64,000 bases of DNA, taken from NCBI RefSeq assembly GCF_029210375.1, contig NZ_JARGER010000018.1:161577-225576 (forward strand). The letters are read 5' to 3'. The notes beneath the pieces are model-generated. The model was not told where the DNA came from. It worked only from the letters and a program-made list of their open reading frames with translations, and made no database searches. Origin of the DNA: Nocardioides sp. YIM 152315 (GTDB lineage Bacteria > Actinomycetota > Actinomycetes > Propionibacteriales > Nocardioidaceae). Shown piece by piece: positions 9,260 to 17,907 of the stretch. A program made the translations under genes and the position numbers. How positions within the stretch are numbered: the stretch's first letter is position 1; each line of letters begins with the position of its first letter.

Positions 9260-11956
9260 GTGACCCAGCAGGACGTGCCCGCCGCCCCGGCCCACTGGGA
9301 GGCCGACGTCCTCTTGCGCGACGGCCGGACGGCCCACATCCGGCCGATCCGGCCCGACGACCGCGAGGTGTTCGTCGAGTTCTACGCGCGGGTGTCGGAC
9401 CAGTCGAAGTACTACCGCTTCTTCTCGCCGATGCCCCGGCTCTCCGAGCGCGACGTCGACCGCTTCATCCACGTCGACCACGTCGAGAGGGTGGCGTTCG
9501 TGCTCACGCTCCAGGGCGGGATCATCGCGGTCGGCCGCTACGACGTGATCAAGCCGGGGGAGGCCGAGGTCGCCTTCCTGGTCGAGGACCGGCACCAGGG
9601 CCGCGGCATCGGCCAGCTGCTGCTCGAGCACCTCGCGCAGGCGGGCCGCGAGCGCGGGGTCGAGCGCTTCGTCGCCGAGGTCCTGCCCGACAACACGCGG
9701 ATGATCCAGACCTTCCGCGACGCGGGCTACCGGGTGGCCAGCGAGTACGAGGAGGGCGTGCTCCAGCTCGAGTTCTCGATCGATCCCACCGACACCGCGA
9801 TCGGGCTGATGTCGGCGCGTGAGCACCGGGCCGAGGCGGCCTCGATCGAGCGGTTCTTCAACCCGCGCTCGGTCGCGGTCATCGGCGCCAGCCGCCGTCA
9901 GGAGACCATCGGCCAGGCGCTGGTGCGCAACCTCGTGACCGGCGACTTCACCGGCCGCGTCTACGCCGTGAACCCGACGTCCAACGCCGTGTCGGGGCTC
10001 CCGACGTACAAGTCCGTCACCGACATCCCCGACGACGTCGACGTGGCGGTCGTCGCGGTGCCGGCCGAGTCGGTGCAGGACGTCGTCCTCGACTGCGCGG
10101 CCAAGGGCGTCCACGGCCTGGTGGTCGTGTCGGCCGGCTTCGCGGAGACCGGCGACGACGGTCGCGTCCGGCAGCGCAAGCTGGTCGGGCTCTCGCGGTC
10201 CTACGGGCTGCGCCTGATCGGCCCCAACTGCCTGGGCATCATCAACACCGACGGCCGGGTGTCGCTCAACGCCTCGCTGTCGCCGCTGATGCCGCCGCGC
10301 GGCCGCGCCGGCTTCTTCTGCCAGTCCGGTGCGCTCGGCACCGCGATCCTCGAGAAGGTCTACAACCGCGGACTCGGCCTCTCGACGTTCGTGAGCGCCG
10401 GCAACCGCGCCGACGTCTCCGGCAACGACCTCCTGCAGTACTGGGAGGAGGACGACTCCACCGAGGTCGTGCTGCTCTACCTCGAGTCGATCGGCAACCC
10501 GCGCAAGTTCTCCCGGATCGCGCGGCGGGTCTCGCTGCGCAAGCCGATCATCGCGGTCCGCTCGGGTCGCACGACCCAGGGCGTGCCGATGGGCCACGCC
10601 GTACGCCGCATCGCGGCACCGCCGGCCGCGGTCGACGCGATGTTCCGGCAGGCCGGCGTGATCCAGGTCGACACGCTCGACGAGATGTTCGACGTCGCCC
10701 AGCTGGTCGCCCACCAGCCGCTGCCGCGCGGCCGTCGGGTCGCGATCGTCGGCAACTCCGACGCGCTCGGCCTGCTCGCCGCCGACGCCGCCGCGGCCGT
10801 CGGCCTCGTCGTGAACAAGTCGACGGCCCTGGGCGCGGAGGCGAGCGGGGAGGACTTCGAGGACGCCCTCGACGACGCCATCGACGACCCCGAGATCGAC
10901 TCGGTGATCGCCGTCTACGTGCCGCCGATCAACGTCTCGGGCGAGGACGTCGCCAACGTGCTCGCCGCGGTGGGCGAGCAGTCGGACAAGCCCCTGGTCT
11001 CCTCCTTCCTCGGGGCCGAGGGCGTGCCAGAGCTGCTGCGCGTCCCCGACGTCGCCGGCTCGACGGCCGGGCGCGGCTCGGTGCCGTCGTACCCCGGCGT
11101 GGAGGCCGCGGTCCGCGCGCTCGCCCACGTGGTGGAGTACGCCGTGTGGCTGCGCACGCCCGAGGGCGAGGCCGTCGGCCGCGAAAAGGTCGACGAGGCC
11201 GCCGCCAAGCGGCTGGTGACCCGGATCCTCGCCGAGCACCCGCAGGGCACCGAGCTCGGGCTCGCGGACCTCACCGAGCTGCTGGCCGCCTACGACATCG
11301 AGCTGTGGCAGACCCGGGCGGTCGACTCCCGCGACGAGGCGGTCCGCGCCGGGGAGGACCTCGAGTGGGACGTCGTGCTCAAGGCGACCGCCGAGCACCT
11401 GCGCGAGCGTCCGGACCAGGCCCACGTGTGGCGCAACATCGACGACGCCGAGGAGATGGCCGACGCCTGGGACACGCTCGGCAGCGTGATCTCCGAGCCG
11501 GAGCGGGCGGGATTCGTGGTGCAGAAGAACTCGCGGCCCGGCGTCCCCGTCGCGATCCGCAGCATCGAGGACCCGCTCTTCGGCCCCGTGGTGTCGTTCG
11601 GGATCGCCGGACCGCTCACCGAGCTGCTGGCCGACCGCTCCTACCGGATCCCGCCGCTGGGCGCCCGGGACGCGGCGGCGATGGTCCGCGAGATCAAGTC
11701 GTCGCCGATGCTCTTCGGCTACCGGGGCAGCGAGGTCGTCGACGTGGCGGAGATCGAGCGGCTGATCCAGCGGCTCGCCCAGCTGCAGAACGACCTGCCC
11801 CAGGTGAGCGCGCTGGAGTTGTCGCTGGTGCTCGCCGGCGCCGACGGGGCGACGGTCCTGACCGCGTCGGCACGCGTCGAGCCGGTCGTCGACCCCCGCT
11901 CGGACTGGTTCGTGCGGCGGCTCTCCCAGCCGGCTGGGGACACTCTGCCGTCGTGA
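9260..11956 (+). CDS. GNAT acetyltransferase fused to NDP-forming acyl-CoA synthetase (Pat-type)
   Basis: 898 residues. An N-terminal GNAT domain (about 20-175, acetyl-CoA loop EDRHQGRGIGQLL) is followed by a CoA-binding Rossmann domain from about 200 (FNPRSVAVIGASRR), a succinyl-CoA-ligase-like domain, and a C-terminal ATP-grasp domain (about 660-890). This is the layout of Streptomyces Pat-type protein lysine acetyltransferases, with GNAT first, unlike Salmonella Pat. The likely role is acetylating metabolic enzymes such as acetyl-CoA synthetase. Whether the synthetase half is still catalytic cannot be judged from sequence alone. The start is GTG, probably leaderless. Confidence 0.85.
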   Translation: MTQQDVPAAPAHWEADVLLRDGRTAHIRPIRPDDREVFVEFYARVSDQSKYYRFFSPMPRLSERDVDRFIHVDHVERVAFVLTLQGGIIAVGRYDVIKPGEAEVAFLVEDRHQGRGIGQLLLEHLAQAGRERGVERFVAEVLPDNTRMIQTFRDAGYRVASEYEEGVLQLEFSIDPTDTAIGLMSAREHRAEAASIERFFNPRSVAVIGASRRQETIGQALVRNLVTGDFTGRVYAVNPTSNAVSGLPTYKSVTDIPDDVDVAVVAVPAESVQDVVLDCAAKGVHGLVVVSAGFAETGDDGRVRQRKLVGLSRSYGLRLIGPNCLGIINTDGRVSLNASLSPLMPPRGRAGFFCQSGALGTAILEKVYNRGLGLSTFVSAGNRADVSGNDLLQYWEEDDSTEVVLLYLESIGNPRKFSRIARRVSLRKPIIAVRSGRTTQGVPMGHAVRRIAAPPAAVDAMFRQAGVIQVDTLDEMFDVAQLVAHQPLPRGRRVAIVGNSDALGLLAADAAAAVGLVVNKSTALGAEASGEDFEDALDDAIDDPEIDSVIAVYVPPINVSGEDVANVLAAVGEQSDKPLVSSFLGAEGVPELLRVPDVAGSTAGRGSVPSYPGVEAAVRALAHVVEYAVWLRTPEGEAVGREKVDEAAAKRLVTRILAEHPQGTELGLADLTELLAAYDIELWQTRAVDSRDEAVRAGEDLEWDVVLKATAEHLRERPDQAHVWRNIDDAEEMADAWDTLGSVISEPERAGFVVQKNSRPGVPVAIRSIEDPLFGPVVSFGIAGPLTELLADRSYRIPPLGARDAAAMVREIKSSPMLFGYRGSEVVDVAEIERLIQRLAQLQNDLPQVSALELSLVLAGADGATVLTASARVEPVVDPRSDWFVRRLSQPAGDTLPS

Positions 11957-11982
11957 TCTCGGCTGCGTGACAGACTGCACGT

Positions 11983-12570
11983 ATGCGCAGCACCAGGACC
12001 GAAGGTCGCGACCGCTCCGTCGAGCTGAGGGACGCCATCGACCGCACGGGCTACTACCCCGACGTGGTCACCGAGGGAGTGGAGAGCGCCGTCGCCGGTG
12101 AGGAGATCGTCTCCTTCTACGTCCACCACGAGCCGACGTTCGACCGCGACGAGGTGCGCCGGCACCTCTCCGTCGTCGTGCTCACGCCGAGCCGGCTGAT
12201 CCTGGCGCACACCGACGAGCACGAGGGCGACGACCTGCTCCCGGAGCCCTACACCTCCACCTCCACCGAGGCGATCCGGCTGACCTCGGTCCGGTCCGTC
12301 GTCGTCACCCGGATGGTCGCCAACCCGACCGCCGGCCCCCGGCCGCCGGCCGAGGCCGTGATGACCATCGGGTGGGGTGGCGTCAGCCGGGTCGACCTCG
12401 AGCCCGCCGGATGCAGCGACCCGCAGTGCGACGCCGACCACGGCTACACCGGCGTGCTCGCCTCCGACGACTTCTCGCTGCGCGTCTCGGCCGCGGCCGA
12501 CGGCACCGGCGCCGTGGACGGGCTGCTCGCCTTCGCGGAGTCGCTCTCAGCGCGCACCCACGCCCGCTAG
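11983..12570 (+). CDS. DUF5998-like conserved actinobacterial protein
   Basis: 195-residue soluble protein. The middle has HLSVVVLTPSRLILAHTDEH, followed by VMTIGWGG and a CxxxxC pair (CSDPQC) with an adjacent DADHGY. It resembles the DUF5998 family, of unknown function, and is placed directly before the phosphodiesterase gene as in other actinobacteria. The ATG at 11983 is preceded by CAGACT (11971-11976), a weak -10 match at leaderless distance. Only 26 bp separate it from the previous stop, so it may also be read with that gene. Confidence 0.65.
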   Translation: MRSTRTEGRDRSVELRDAIDRTGYYPDVVTEGVESAVAGEEIVSFYVHHEPTFDRDEVRRHLSVVVLTPSRLILAHTDEHEGDDLLPEPYTSTSTEAIRLTSVRSVVVTRMVANPTAGPRPPAEAVMTIGWGGVSRVDLEPAGCSDPQCDADHGYTGVLASDDFSLRVSAAADGTGAVDGLLAFAESLSARTHAR

Positions 12571-12580
12571 CCTCTCGCGT

Positions 12581-13693
12581 GTGGGGGAGTTCCTCGAGCC
12601 GGCGTACGGCGAGCGCTCGCTGGGCGACGTCGTCCCCGCGGTCGCGGGTGCGCTCGGCCTGTTCATGCCCGACGCGCCGACCCGCCTGGTGCTGCCCGAG
12701 GCCGCGGCGTACGTCGTCTTCCTCGTCGACGGCCTCGGCTCCCGGCTGCTGCAGCGCTACGCGCACGCCGCCCCGTTCCTCGCCGGACTGACCGACACCC
12801 CGGCGACCGCCGGCGTGCCGTCGACGACCGCGACGAGCCTGACCTCGCTCGGCACCGGCCTCACCCCCGGAGCGCACGGGCTGGTCGGGTTCACCTCCCG
12901 GGTGCCCGGCACCGACCGGCTGCTCAACGCGCTGCTGTGGGACAAGGACGTCGACCCGGTCGAGTGGCAGCCGCACGACACGGCGTTCGCGCGGCTGCGC
13001 GGCCTCGGCGCGGCCGTCACGGTCGTCAACAAGCGCGAGTTCCGCGGTAGCGGGCTCACCGTCGCCGCTCACCGCGGGGCGGAGTACGTCGGCGCCGACC
13101 GGGTCGGCGAGCGGATCGCGGCCGCGGTCGCGGCCTCGGCGGAGCGCTCGTCGCTCACCTACCTCTATGACGGCGACCTCGACTGGACCGGGCACCGGTA
13201 CGGCGTCGCCTCGAGCCCGTGGCTCCAGCAGCTGTCGATGGTCGACGCGGAGGCCGAGCAGCTGCGCGAGGCGCTACCGGGCGACGTACGCCTGCTCGTG
13301 ATCGCCGACCACGGGATGATCGACTCCGCGCCCGGGAGCCGCGTCGACGTCGACGACCGCACCGAGCTGCGCGACGGCGTGGCGCTCCTCGGCGGCGAGG
13401 CGCGCTTCCGCCACCTCTACTGCCACCGGGGCGCGGTCGGCGACGTCGTCGCGACCTGGCGGGAGGTGCTCGCCGAGCGTGCGACCGTGCTCGCGCGCGG
13501 GGACGCCATCGCCCGCGGCTGGTTCGGGCCGGTGCTGCCGGGCGTGCTGCCACGGCTCGGCGACGTCGTGGTGGCCTGCCACGGCGACACGGCGATCCTG
13601 TCGACCACGGACTTCCCCTACGAGGCGACGCTCGTGGGCCTGCACGGGTCGCTGACGCCCGACGAGATGCTGATCCCGCTCCTCGTCAGCTGA
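12581..13693 (+). CDS. Nucleotide pyrophosphatase/phosphodiesterase, alkaline phosphatase superfamily
   Basis: 370 residues. Metal and nucleophile positions of type I phosphodiesterases are visible: Asp50 in FLVDG, the Thr-rich nucleophile stretch PSTTATSL, Asp and His in [10 protein letters not shown], Asp-His in IADHGM, and a late His in [10 protein letters not shown]. No signal peptide is seen, so it is cytoplasmic. The physiological substrate is unknown. Start GTG at 12581 with TAGCCT (12568-12573) seven bases upstream, suggesting a leaderless transcript. Its 3' end overlaps the convergent small gene by eight bases. Confidence 0.85.
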   Translation: MGEFLEPAYGERSLGDVVPAVAGALGLFMPDAPTRLVLPEAAAYVVFLVDGLGSRLLQRYAHAAPFLAGLTDTPATAGVPSTTATSLTSLGTGLTPGAHGLVGFTSRVPGTDRLLNALLWDKDVDPVEWQPHDTAFARLRGLGAAVTVVNKREFRGSGLTVAAHRGAEYVGADRVGERIAAAVAASAERSSLTYLYDGDLDWTGHRYGVASSPWLQQLSMVDAEAEQLREALPGDVRLLVIADHGMIDSAPGSRVDVDDRTELRDGVALLGGEARFRHLYCHRGAVGDVVATWREVLAERATVLARGDAIARGWFGPVLPGVLPRLGDVVVACHGDTAILSTTDFPYEATLVGLHGSLTPDEMLIPLLVS

Positions 13694-13874
13694 CGTCGCG
13701 GTCGCCGACGTGCTCCAGCACGGCGGCGGCGCTGCTGGTGAGCCGCTCCATCTCGGTGCCTCCGTCGCAGGTCAGCAGCGCGACGATGATCTCGTCGTCG
13801 GCGCGGTGCAGGACGCGCCACGCGCCGCCGGCGTTCTCCCACCGGAGCAGCCGCGCCAGGTCGGGATCGTCCAT
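13686..13874 (-). CDS. Small hypothetical protein
   Basis: 62 residues starting [10 protein letters not shown]. No family recognised. It reads like a compact alpha/beta protein ([21 protein letters not shown] in two parts) with one cysteine. ATG at 13874; TACGAT on the minus strand (13882-13887) lies seven bases upstream, so leaderless translation is likely. It is convergent with the phosphodiesterase gene and divergent from the cold-shock gene. Confidence 0.6.
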   Translation of the reverse strand: MDDPDLARLLRWENAGGAWRVLHRADDEIIVALLTCDGGTEMERLTSSAAAVLEHVGDRDVS

Positions 13875-13930
13875 GCGCCCGATCGTAGGCGGCAGGCCGC
13901 GAAGATGCCGGTGCCGGCCGACGCCGGTGA

Positions 13931-14094
13931 TAGCGTCATCGCTGCTGGAGGGAGCCCCTGCTCCTGGCCGCCTCGTCTTGGCGGCACATCTCTTGTCGTT
14001 CTTGGTCTTCGCGTCAGCTGGGCACCAACTTCACTGGATGCCTCCGGTTGGCAGCGGGCACGGTGTCCGCGCCGCAGAGATCGAGGATCAGATC
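13931..14094 (+). promoter_or_regulatory. Promoter and long structured leader of the cold-shock gene
   Basis: TAGCGT at 13931-13936 is a good -10 box. The following ~155 nt leader contains a perfect 6-bp hairpin GCCGCC/GGCGGC just before position 13986 and a GGAG/CTCC pairing upstream of it. The leader ends with a GAGG sequence nine bases before the ATG. Long folded leaders are usual for cspA-type mRNAs, where they act as thermosensors; that role is inferred. Confidence 0.5.
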
Positions 14095-14298
14095 ATGGCT
14101 ACTGGGACCGTCAAGTGGTTCAACTCCGAGAAGGGCTTCGGCTTCATCTCCCAGGACGAGGGTGGCGCCGACGTGTTCGTGCACTTCTCCGCGATCCAGG
14201 GACAGGGCTACAAGAGCCTGGACGAGAACCAGAAGGTCGAGTTCGACGTGACGCAGGGCCCGAAGGGCCCGCAGGCGGAGAGCGTTCGCGCCATCTGA
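14095..14298 (+). CDS. cspA: Cold-shock protein, CspA family
   Basis: 67 residues, full length. The RNA-binding motifs RNP1 (KGFGFI) and RNP2 (VFVHF) are intact, and it starts [11 protein letters not shown] single OB-fold RNA chaperone that melts RNA secondary structure after a temperature drop. ATG at 14095 with GAGG upstream. The gene is monocistronic: a long leader precedes it and a strong hairpin terminator follows. Confidence 0.95.
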   Translation: MATGTVKWFNSEKGFGFISQDEGGADVFVHFSAIQGQGYKSLDENQKVEFDVTQGPKGPQAESVRAI

Positions 14299-14321
14299 GC
14301 GACGTCACCACGGCATGCTCG

Positions 14322-14357
14322 ACGGTGCCCCGGCCGATCCCTCGGCCGGGGCACCGT
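14322..14357 (+). terminator. Strong hairpin terminator of cspA
   Basis: Perfect 16-bp stem, ACGGTGCCCCGGCCGA (14322-14337) pairing with 14342-14357 around a TCCC loop. No T-run follows, which is common for actinobacterial terminators. Confidence 0.85.
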
Positions 14358-14459
14358 TGCACGCGGCGGGCGACAACCGAGGCGCTGACCGGCTACTGTC
14401 GATGCCTGCGAGTGACGCCAGCGCATCCGGCGCCGGTCACGCGCAGGGTCGGAGACGAG

Positions 14460-14720
14460 ATGCCCGAACCGCCGAGCAGCACGAGGGGGAGCGAGCTCCG
14501 GCTGCTCGAGCAGTGCACGCACGACCTCAATCTCGCGCGGAGCAGGCTCAGCGCCGGCCGTCATGCACGGGTGTCGCGCTGGGAGGAGCAGCAGCTGCGC
14601 GCCGACCTCGTCACCGCGCTGGAGAAGTACGCCGACGCGCTCGCCGCCGGCGGGCTGCCGTTGCCCTACCGGATCCGCGACGAGCTCGCGCTCTACCGCC
14701 GGATCGGCGAGCGCGGCTGA
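14460..14720 (+). CDS. Small hypothetical protein
   Basis: 86 residues starting MPEPPSSTRGSELRL. Mostly helical and charged, with ARSRLSAGRHARVSRWEEQQL and a C-terminal LPYRIRDELALYRRIGERG. No recognised family or motif. GGAGACGAG precedes the ATG. It sits between the cspA terminator and the repeat element, so it has its own promoter, which I cannot place. Confidence 0.6.
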   Translation: MPEPPSSTRGSELRLLEQCTHDLNLARSRLSAGRHARVSRWEEQQLRADLVTALEKYADALAAGGLPLPYRIRDELALYRRIGERG

Positions 14721-14837
14721 AGGTCACGGGGCGTTGGTGTCGGGAACCGGCGGCACGCCGGGCTTGCGCGCCGACAGGCAGCAACGACGGGGACGCGGAC
14801 CTTGGGGTTCAGGTCCGCTGCCGGCTTGCGGGCTCAC

Positions 14838-14879
14838 GGTGGTTGAGGAAGGCGCGCTAGCGCCTGTCTCGAAACCACC
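14838..14879. repeat. 42-bp palindromic repeat element, copy 2
   Basis: Begins GGTGGTTGAGGAAGG and ends TCTCGAAACCACC. It differs from copy 1 (5343-5384) at only two positions, both C to T. It lies between the small gene ending at 14720 and the truncated HNH gene, just before the point where the HNH reading frame opens. Confidence 0.85.
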
Positions 14880-14912
14880 GACCCCGATGCCGGCTCGGGA
14901 TGCCAGTTCTGA

Positions 14913-15905
14913 TCGAAGATCGGCACCCCACAGAACGACGCCAGCGCGGCGGACCGGGCGGTCGTGGACGCCGAGCTCTGCGCCCCCGACCACGACGACG
15001 TCTACCCGTTCGAGGGGTGGGGCGACCGACGCCTGGCCGCGCAGGCCCAGCGGCTGGTCGCCACCATCGACGCCGCCGCGGTGGTCAACCGCCGCGCCCG
15101 GGCCGAGGGCGACCGCCACGTCACCCTCCGTCCCGCCCCGGACACCATGGCCCGGCTCTCGGTGCTGCTGCCCGCCGCCCAGGGCGTCGCGGTCTACGCC
15201 ACCCTGACCCGGGCCGCCGATCAGGCCCGTGCCGCCGCAGACCCCCGCTCCCGCGGCCAGGTGATGGCCGACACCCTCCTCGCCCGCGTCGCCGGCCAGA
15301 CCACCGCCGAGCCGGTCCCGGTCCCGGTCCCGGTCGCGGTCGCGGTCAACCTCATCGTCTCCGACCAGACCCTCCTCGCCGGCGGCCACGAGCCCGCCTG
15401 GCTCCACGGCTACGGACCCATCCCCGCAGAGGCCGCCCGCGACCTCACCGCCCGCGCCGTGGCCGAGGCCACCGCGACCCTGCGCCGCCTCTATGCCCGC
15501 CCCGACACCGGGACACTGGTCGCGATGGACTCCCACGCGCGGGCGTTCCCGAAGAACCTGGCCCTGTTCCTCGACCTGCGCGACCGCACCTGTCGCAACC
15601 CCTGGTGCGACGCCCCCATCCGCCACCACGACCACATCGAGGACCACGCGACAGGTGGACCCACGTCCGCGGCCAACGGCCAGGGCCTCTGCGAGCAGTG
15701 CAACCACCTCAAGCAGGCCCCCGGCTGGCGATCCCGCCCCACCACCGGTCCACCCGGCCAGCCTCACGTCGTCGAAACCCGGCTCCCGACCGGACACGTG
15801 ATCAGGGCCACCGCACCACGCGCGCCCGCCCCCGCCCGGGCCGTGCCCCTCAGCCACGGAGAGCTCTACCTCGTCGACTTCATCCTCGACTACACCGCCG
15901 CCTGA
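14913..15905 (+). pseudogene. 5'-truncated HNH endonuclease of the 13E12/DUF222 repeat family
   Basis: The open frame keeps the middle of the DUF222 region and a complete C-terminal HNH domain with CRNPWC, HHDHIEDH and CEQC, but the N-terminal part is missing: a TGA at 14910 closes the frame and the 42-bp repeat lies about 30 bp further upstream. A GTG at 14964 could start a 313-residue remnant. Full proteins of this family start with a helical domain of one to two hundred residues. Family members are numerous in actinobacterial genomes, and their function is unclear. The HNH domain could still be made, so this may be a minimal gene rather than a dead one. Confidence 0.7.
15314..15347 (+). 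repeat. Hexanucleotide tandem repeat inside the HNH remnant
   Basis: Three GGTCCC units followed by two and a half GGTCGC units, encoding alternating Pro-Val then Ala-Val (PVPVPVPVAVAV). The whole-codon unit would change length by slippage without shifting the frame. Confidence 0.75.
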
Positions 15906-15972
15906 GCACGCCTGCGCCCGTCGACGACCACCCACGCCGACCACCACGACGCGCGACGCCGGGCACGACCGC

Positions 15973-17178
15973 TCAGTGCAGCGACATCACCGGCTCGCCG
16001 TTCTGCAGCCCGGTGCCGGCGATGGTGCAGGTGCCACCGCGGGGGTCGCCGTCGTTCCACGCCTGCCGGACGCAGGACCGGGTGGCGAGCTGACCCCAGT
16101 AGTTGGGGTGGATCGACTCCTGGATGTAGTAGGGGCTGTCGGCGCAGCACGTGCTGATCGTCCGGATCTGGTTGACCCACTCGGTCTGGTCGACGGCGCC
16201 GGGCGAGGTCCAGTCCTCGATGCCGCGCTCCTCGTAGAGGCCGACGGAGCTCTCGCACAGCCGCCGGCCGTCGAACGCCGAGGCGAGGTCCAGCGTGCGG
16301 GTGTTGGTCAGTCCGCTGTCGATGACCGCACCGAGGACGGCGCCGTTGATGGTCGGCAGTGCGGTGTCGTTGGCCCAGTCCGCGTCGGCGTTCCAGAAGC
16401 CGCAGCCGCCGGTGAACTGCCGCGAGTAGCCGCTCTGGGAGTAGCGGAACCCGTCGCCGCGCGGGATCGGGCTCGGGTAGCTCTGCACGAGCAGCGTCCA
16501 CTGAGCGTCGGCGTAGCCGGCGTCGCGCATCGCGGTCGCGACGTTCTGCAGCGCGCCGGCGATGCGGGCGCGCACGGCGGCGACGTTCGCGGGCGCGAAC
16601 CGCGCCGTGACCGAGACGTCGTCGTGGCAGAAGTTCTTCGCCCAGGTCGGAGACGTCAGGAAGTCGACGACGCACGACTGGACGGTGTCGGCGAACCCGA
16701 AGTCGTTGCCCCCGATGCTGACGACCACCATCCCGACGTTGTGTCCGCCGGCGAACCGCTGCAGCATCGCCGCCTGCCCCAGGTGGCCCGCGCCGTCGTC
16801 GTGGAAGTCGAGGCCGGGCTTGAAGTGGTCGCCGCTCGTGGTAGCGGTCTGCGCGCCCGAGCACGCCAGGTTGAGCCCGCTCACGCCACCCCCGATGTAG
16901 GCCTCGGCGGAGCGGCTCCGGTGGCAGCGCTCGATCGCCTCGTGGTCGCCGGCGTCGTGGTACGCCGAGGGGCCGAGCGCGTCTGCCCGGGCGCTGTCGT
17001 CGTTGCTGCTGCCGGCCCAGCGCCCGGCCTCGCCGCTGATGTAGGAGTCGCCGAGCGTCACGACCCACGGCGTCCCCGAACCCGGCCCGTCCGCCTGCGC
17101 CGGCGGCGGCAGCGCCACCAGCAGTCCGGCCGCGGCGGCGACGGCGGTCAGGGCACCCGAGAGACGTGATCGCAGCAC
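15973..17178 (-). CDS. Secreted SGNH/GDSL-type esterase or lipase
   Basis: 401 residues with a signal peptide (cleavage predicted after PPAQA, near residue 29). The SGNH blocks are present: the nucleophile Ser in TLGDSYISGE, the Asn in SIGGNDFGF, and the catalytic His in IHPNYWGQ. Several cysteine pairs suggest disulfides in an exported enzyme. The likely reaction is ester hydrolysis of lipids or acylated polymers outside the cell. Start is GTG at 17178 with TAGCGT on the minus strand (17185-17190) six bases upstream, a leaderless arrangement. Confidence 0.85.
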   Translation of the reverse strand: MLRSRLSGALTAVAAAAGLLVALPPPAQADGPGSGTPWVVTLGDSYISGEAGRWAGSSNDDSARADALGPSAYHDAGDHEAIERCHRSRSAEAYIGGGVSGLNLACSGAQTATTSGDHFKPGLDFHDDGAGHLGQAAMLQRFAGGHNVGMVVVSIGGNDFGFADTVQSCVVDFLTSPTWAKNFCHDDVSVTARFAPANVAAVRARIAGALQNVATAMRDAGYADAQWTLLVQSYPSPIPRGDGFRYSQSGYSRQFTGGCGFWNADADWANDTALPTINGAVLGAVIDSGLTNTRTLDLASAFDGRRLCESSVGLYEERGIEDWTSPGAVDQTEWVNQIRTISTCCADSPYYIQESIHPNYWGQLATRSCVRQAWNDGDPRGGTCTIAGTGLQNGEPVMSLH

Positions 17179-17237
17179 GCCTCGACGCTAGGCAGCGCGG
17201 CCGCTGGTGGGTAGCGGGGAAACCCTCGCCGTCGCGA

Positions 17238-17891
17238 TCAGCCGAAGGGGAGGGGCTCCGGCGCCAGCGAGACGGCCTTGGCGCGCGCGGCGGTGAGCCG
17301 GCGGCGGTGGTGCTGGCGGCACAGCACCTCGTAGGCCACGTCGGCGGGCGGCTGGTCGACCTTGTCGACGTCGCCGACGACGATGACCTCGCCCTCGACG
17401 ACCATCGCGCCGTTCTCGGTGCGGGCGTTGTGGGTGGCCCGTTTGCCGCACCAGCACAGCGCCTCGACCTGGAGGACGTTCATCCGGTCGGCCAGCTCGA
17501 CGAGTCGCGCGCTGCCCTCGAAGAGCTGCGTGCGGAAGTCGGTGAGGATGCCGAACGCGAACACGTCGATCTGGAGCTCGTCGACGATCTTCGCGAGCTG
17601 GTCGATCTGGTCGCGGGTGTAGAACTGCGCCTCGTCGCAGATCAGGTAGTCGACCCGGCCGCCCTGGGTGAGCGTGCTGACGACGTAGCGCCAGAAGTCG
17701 AAGGCCGCGTCGACCTCGAGCGCCTCGTGGGTCAGACCGAGCCGGCTCGAGAGGGTGGCCTCGCCGGCGCGGTCGTGGGTGGTGAACAGCTTCCCGACCC
17801 GCCCGCGCGCCGCATGGTTGTGGTTGGTCTGGAGCGCCAGCGTGCTCTTGCCCGAGTCCATGGTGCCGGTGAAGAAGTGCAGTTCAGCCAC
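17238..17891 (-). CDS. tdk: Thymidine kinase, type II
   Basis: 217 residues. The N terminus holds the P-loop GTMDSGKST, the middle the DEAQF Walker B stretch, and the C-terminal lasso region has Zn-binding cysteines in CWCGKR plus a late C-x-x-H. It phosphorylates thymidine with ATP in the salvage pathway. GTG start at 17891, only 16 bp from the divergent sulfurtransferase start; a longer frame running upstream would overlap that gene's coding region. AGGATT on the minus strand about eight bases upstream is the likely -10. Confidence 0.92.
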   Translation of the reverse strand: MAELHFFTGTMDSGKSTLALQTNHNHAARGRVGKLFTTHDRAGEATLSSRLGLTHEALEVDAAFDFWRYVVSTLTQGGRVDYLICDEAQFYTRDQIDQLAKIVDELQIDVFAFGILTDFRTQLFEGSARLVELADRMNVLQVEALCWCGKRATHNARTENGAMVVEGEVIVVGDVDKVDQPPADVAYEVLCRQHHRRRLTAARAKAVSLAPEPLPFG

Positions 17892-17907
17892 GGGGCAGAA
17901 TCCTCTC
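17892..17907. promoter_or_regulatory. 16-bp divergent promoter spacer between tdk and the sulfurtransferase gene
   Basis: CAGAAT (17896-17901, plus strand) is at leaderless distance from the ATG at 17908, while AGGATT (complement of 17899-17904) is at leaderless distance from the tdk GTG at 17891. The two -10 elements overlap, so the -35 region of each gene must lie inside the other's coding sequence. Confidence 0.45.
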
